Source: Metarhizobium sp017305935 (lineage in GTDB: Bacteria > Pseudomonadota > Alphaproteobacteria > Rhizobiales > Rhizobiaceae). Taken from it: a stretch of 64,000 bases of DNA. A program made the translations under genes and the position numbers. The notes below the pieces were generated by a model. It saw only the letters and a list, made by a program, of their open reading frames with translations. It was not told the DNA's origin and did not search any database. The stretch lies in contig NZ_JARRIR010000004.1 in NCBI RefSeq assembly GCF_029601685.1, forward strand, positions 186,001 through 250,000, given 5' to 3'. How positions within the stretch are numbered: the first letter of the stretch is position 1; every line of letters begins with the position of its first letter. Positions 61,970-64,000 of the stretch are shown piece by piece.

Positions 61970-64000
61970 ATGAATGTTGTAGTGGTAGAGTCGCCGGCCA
62001 AGGCCAAGACCATCAACAAGTATCTTGGGCCTGGTTACAAGGTTCTCGCCTCGTTCGGTCATGTGCGCGATCTTCCCGCCAAGGACGGCTCGGTGCTGCC
62101 CGACCAGGATTTCGAAATGCTGTGGGAAGTCGACGGCGCCTCGCAGAAACGGGTGAAGGACATCGCCGATGCGGTGAAATCCTCCGACGGCCTCATCCTC
62201 GCGACCGACCCGGATCGCGAAGGCGAAGCCATTTCCTGGCATGTGCTCGATCTCCTCAAGAAGAAGCGCGTCATCGGCGACAAGCCGGTCAAGCGCGTCG
62301 TCTTCAACGCCATTACCAAGAAGGCGGTGCTGGATGCGATGGCGCAACCGCGCGACATCGATATCGCGCTGGTCGATGCCTATCTGGCGCGTCGGGCGCT
62401 CGATTACCTCGTCGGCTTCAATCTGTCGCCGGTGCTGTGGCGCAAGCTGCCGGGCGCCCGTTCCGCCGGCCGCGTGCAATCGGTGGCGTTGCGCCTCGTC
62501 TGTGACCGCGAGTCGGAAATCGAGCGTTTCGTCACCGAAGAATATTGGCAGATCGCCGCGCTTCTGAAGACGCCGCGCGGCGACGAATTCGAAGCCCGGC
62601 TGGTTTCCGCCGATGGCAAGCGCCTTCCCCCGCGCGGCATTACCAACCGGGAAGCCGCCGACCGCCTGCGCAACCTGCTCGACGGCGCGTCCTATGCCGT
62701 CGAGAGCGTCGAAGCCAAGCCCGTCAAGCGCAATCCGAGCCCGCCCTTCACCACCTCGACGCTGCAGCAGGCCGCGTCCTCCAAGCTCGGCTTCTCGGCC
62801 TCGCGCACCATGCAGGTGGCGCAGAAGCTCTATGAAGGCATCGACATCGGCGGCGAGACCGTCGGCCTCATTACTTATATGCGTACCGACGGCGTGCAGA
62901 TGGCCCCGGAAGCCATCGATGCCGCCCGCGCCGCCATCGGCGACCAGTTCGGCGCCCGCTACCTGCCGGAAAAGCCGCGCTTCTATTCGACCAAGGCGAA
63001 AAACGCCCAGGAAGCCCACGAAGCCATCCGCCCGACCGATTTCAACCGCACGCCCGACCAGGTGAAGCACTATCTCGATCCGGATCAACTACGCCTCTAC
63101 GATCTCGTCTGGAAGCGCGGCATCGCCAGCCAGATGGCATCGGCCGAAATCGAGCGCACCACCGTCGAGATCCTCGCCGACAACGGCGGCGACAAGGCCG
63201 GCCTGCGCGCCGTCGGCTCGGTCATCCGTTTCGACGGCTTCATCGCCGCCTATACCGATCAGAAGGAAGACGGCGAGCAGGCCGACGACAGCGAGGACGG
63301 CGGCCGCCTGCCGGAAATCAACGCCCAGGAAAAGCTGGCGAAGAACAAGGTCAACGCCACCCAGCATTTCACCGAGCCGCCGCCGCGCTATTCCGAAGCC
63401 ACGCTGATCAAGAAGATGGAGGAGCTCGGCATCGGCCGCCCCTCCACCTATGCCGCGACGCTGGCGACGCTGCGCGACCGCGACTACGTGACCATCGAAA
63501 AGCGCAAGCTGCTGCCGCAGGCCAAGGGCCGGCTGGTGACGGCCTTCCTCGAAAGCTTCTTCAACCGTTACGTCGAATACGACTTCACCGCCGATCTCGA
63601 AGAGAAGCTCGACCGCATCTCCGCCGGCGAACTGAATTGGAAGGACGTGCTGCGCGATTTCTGGCGCGATTTCTTCGCCCAGATCGAGGACACCAAGGAA
63701 CTGCGCGTCACCAACGTGCTCGATGCGCTGAATGACATGCTGGCGCCGCTGGTCTTCCCCAAGCGCGAGGACGGCTCCAATCCGCGCGTCTGCCAGGTCT
63801 GCGGCACCGGGCAATTGTCGCTGAAGCTCGGCAAATACGGCGCTTTCGTCGGCTGCTCGAACTATCCGGAATGCAACTATACCCGCCAGCTCTCTTCCGA
63901 AGGTGGCGCGGAAGCCGATGCCGCCGGCCTCAACGAGCCGAAGGCGCTCGGCAAGGATCCGATGACCGGCGAGGAGATTACCCTTCGCAGCGGCCGTTTT
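61970..64000 (+). CDS. topA: DNA topoisomerase I (type IA), 5' part
   Basis: Relaxes negative supercoils by single-strand breakage. The frame is open from ATG 61970 to the window edge (677 codons), so the gene is cut at its 3' end. Visible features are the Toprim domain with Glu7 in VVVVESPAK, the TDPDREGEAI acidic triad (Asp80, Asp82, Glu84), the active-site Tyr303 in GLITYMRTDG, and the start of the C-terminal zinc-finger region (Cys608 and Cys611 in VCQVCGTG, then GCSNYPECNYTR). A TATAAT box lies about 120 nt upstream (61845-61850). No ribosome-binding site is obvious. Confidence 0.96.
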   Translation, partial: MNVVVVESPAKAKTINKYLGPGYKVLASFGHVRDLPAKDGSVLPDQDFEMLWEVDGASQKRVKDIADAVKSSDGLILATDPDREGEAISWHVLDLLKKKRVIGDKPVKRVVFNAITKKAVLDAMAQPRDIDIALVDAYLARRALDYLVGFNLSPVLWRKLPGARSAGRVQSVALRLVCDRESEIERFVTEEYWQIAALLKTPRGDEFEARLVSADGKRLPPRGITNREAADRLRNLLDGASYAVESVEAKPVKRNPSPPFTTSTLQQAASSKLGFSASRTMQVAQKLYEGIDIGGETVGLITYMRTDGVQMAPEAIDAARAAIGDQFGARYLPEKPRFYSTKAKNAQEAHEAIRPTDFNRTPDQVKHYLDPDQLRLYDLVWKRGIASQMASAEIERTTVEILADNGGDKAGLRAVGSVIRFDGFIAAYTDQKEDGEQADDSEDGGRLPEINAQEKLAKNKVNATQHFTEPPPRYSEATLIKKMEELGIGRPSTYAATLATLRDRDYVTIEKRKLLPQAKGRLVTAFLESFFNRYVEYDFTADLEEKLDRISAGELNWKDVLRDFWRDFFAQIEDTKELRVTNVLDALNDMLAPLVFPKREDGSNPRVCQVCGTGQLSLKLGKYGAFVGCSNYPECNYTRQLSSEGGAEADAAGLNEPKALGKDPMTGEEITLRSGRF

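Overview
The window is chromosomal housekeeping DNA from an alphaproteobacterium, most probably a member of the Rhizobiaceae (Rhizobium/Agrobacterium/Ensifer/Shinella relatives). The evidence is high G+C with strong third-position G/C bias, and several genes typical of this group: an Usg-family protein, an NDUFA12-type complex I accessory protein, DUF2155, DUF930, DUF1289 and extensin-like proteins, a very long UvrB, a large RNase E with an expanded S1 region, and gatCAB. I see no rRNA, tRNA, CRISPR array, phage, transposase or integrase. This is stable core genome rather than an accessory island.

Layout. 1-10.6 kb: a terminator from an upstream gene, class I fumarase, a diguanylate cyclase, a leftward operon (DUF971 protein, KefB-type antiporter, small secreted protein), moaA, an HtrA-like protein without a catalytic triad, and a large chemotaxis receptor. 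10.9-17.5 kb: mobA-mobB (with moaA, three molybdenum cofactor genes), a giant OmpA-family protein, an amino-acid ABC transporter (binding protein plus two permeases, no ATPase) and usg. 17.5-26.5 kb: a methyltransferase, a beta-hydroxyacid dehydrogenase, cobT, dgkA, a membrane histidine kinase, a coupled thermonuclease/uracil-DNA-glycosylase pair, an Lrp regulator, cobS, a DUF1289 protein and a membrane aspartic protease. 26.5-34.3 kb: a YadGH-like ABC exporter, an extensin-like lipoprotein, an acyl-CoA thioesterase, uvrB and an epoxide-hydrolase-like enzyme.

34.3-43 kb: prfB with a complete programmed +1 frameshift site, PBP1A, AmiC-type amidase, and RNase E behind a gene-free stretch of about 670 nt. 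43-54.2 kb: a DsbA-like thiol oxidoreductase, accB-accC-aat, DUF930, DUF2155 and NDUFA12 genes, two GNAT acetyltransferases, gatB, a DUF1294 protein, gatA, gatC and an UPF0173 hydrolase. 54.3-64 kb: a PhnA-like protein, ruvX, a pair of small membrane proteins, an AidB-type acyl-CoA dehydrogenase, pyrB with a degenerate pyrC', plsY, dprA, a small conserved-looking ORF and the start of topA, which runs off the right edge.

Genes that work together: moaA/mobA/mobB (molybdenum cofactor), cobT/cobS (lower-ligand attachment in cobalamin), accB/accC (biotin-dependent acetyl-CoA carboxylase), gatC/gatA/gatB (tRNA amidation), amiC/PBP1A (peptidoglycan), uvrB/ruvX/dprA/topA/UDG (DNA metabolism), and pyrB/pyrC' (pyrimidine synthesis, with PyrC' probably structural).

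I did not find a convincing undescribed multi-gene system. The most interesting observations are the prfB recoding site, the two apparent pseudoenzymes (PyrC' and the triad-less HtrA relative), the extended UvrB and RNase E, and a translationally coupled pair of tiny membrane proteins.
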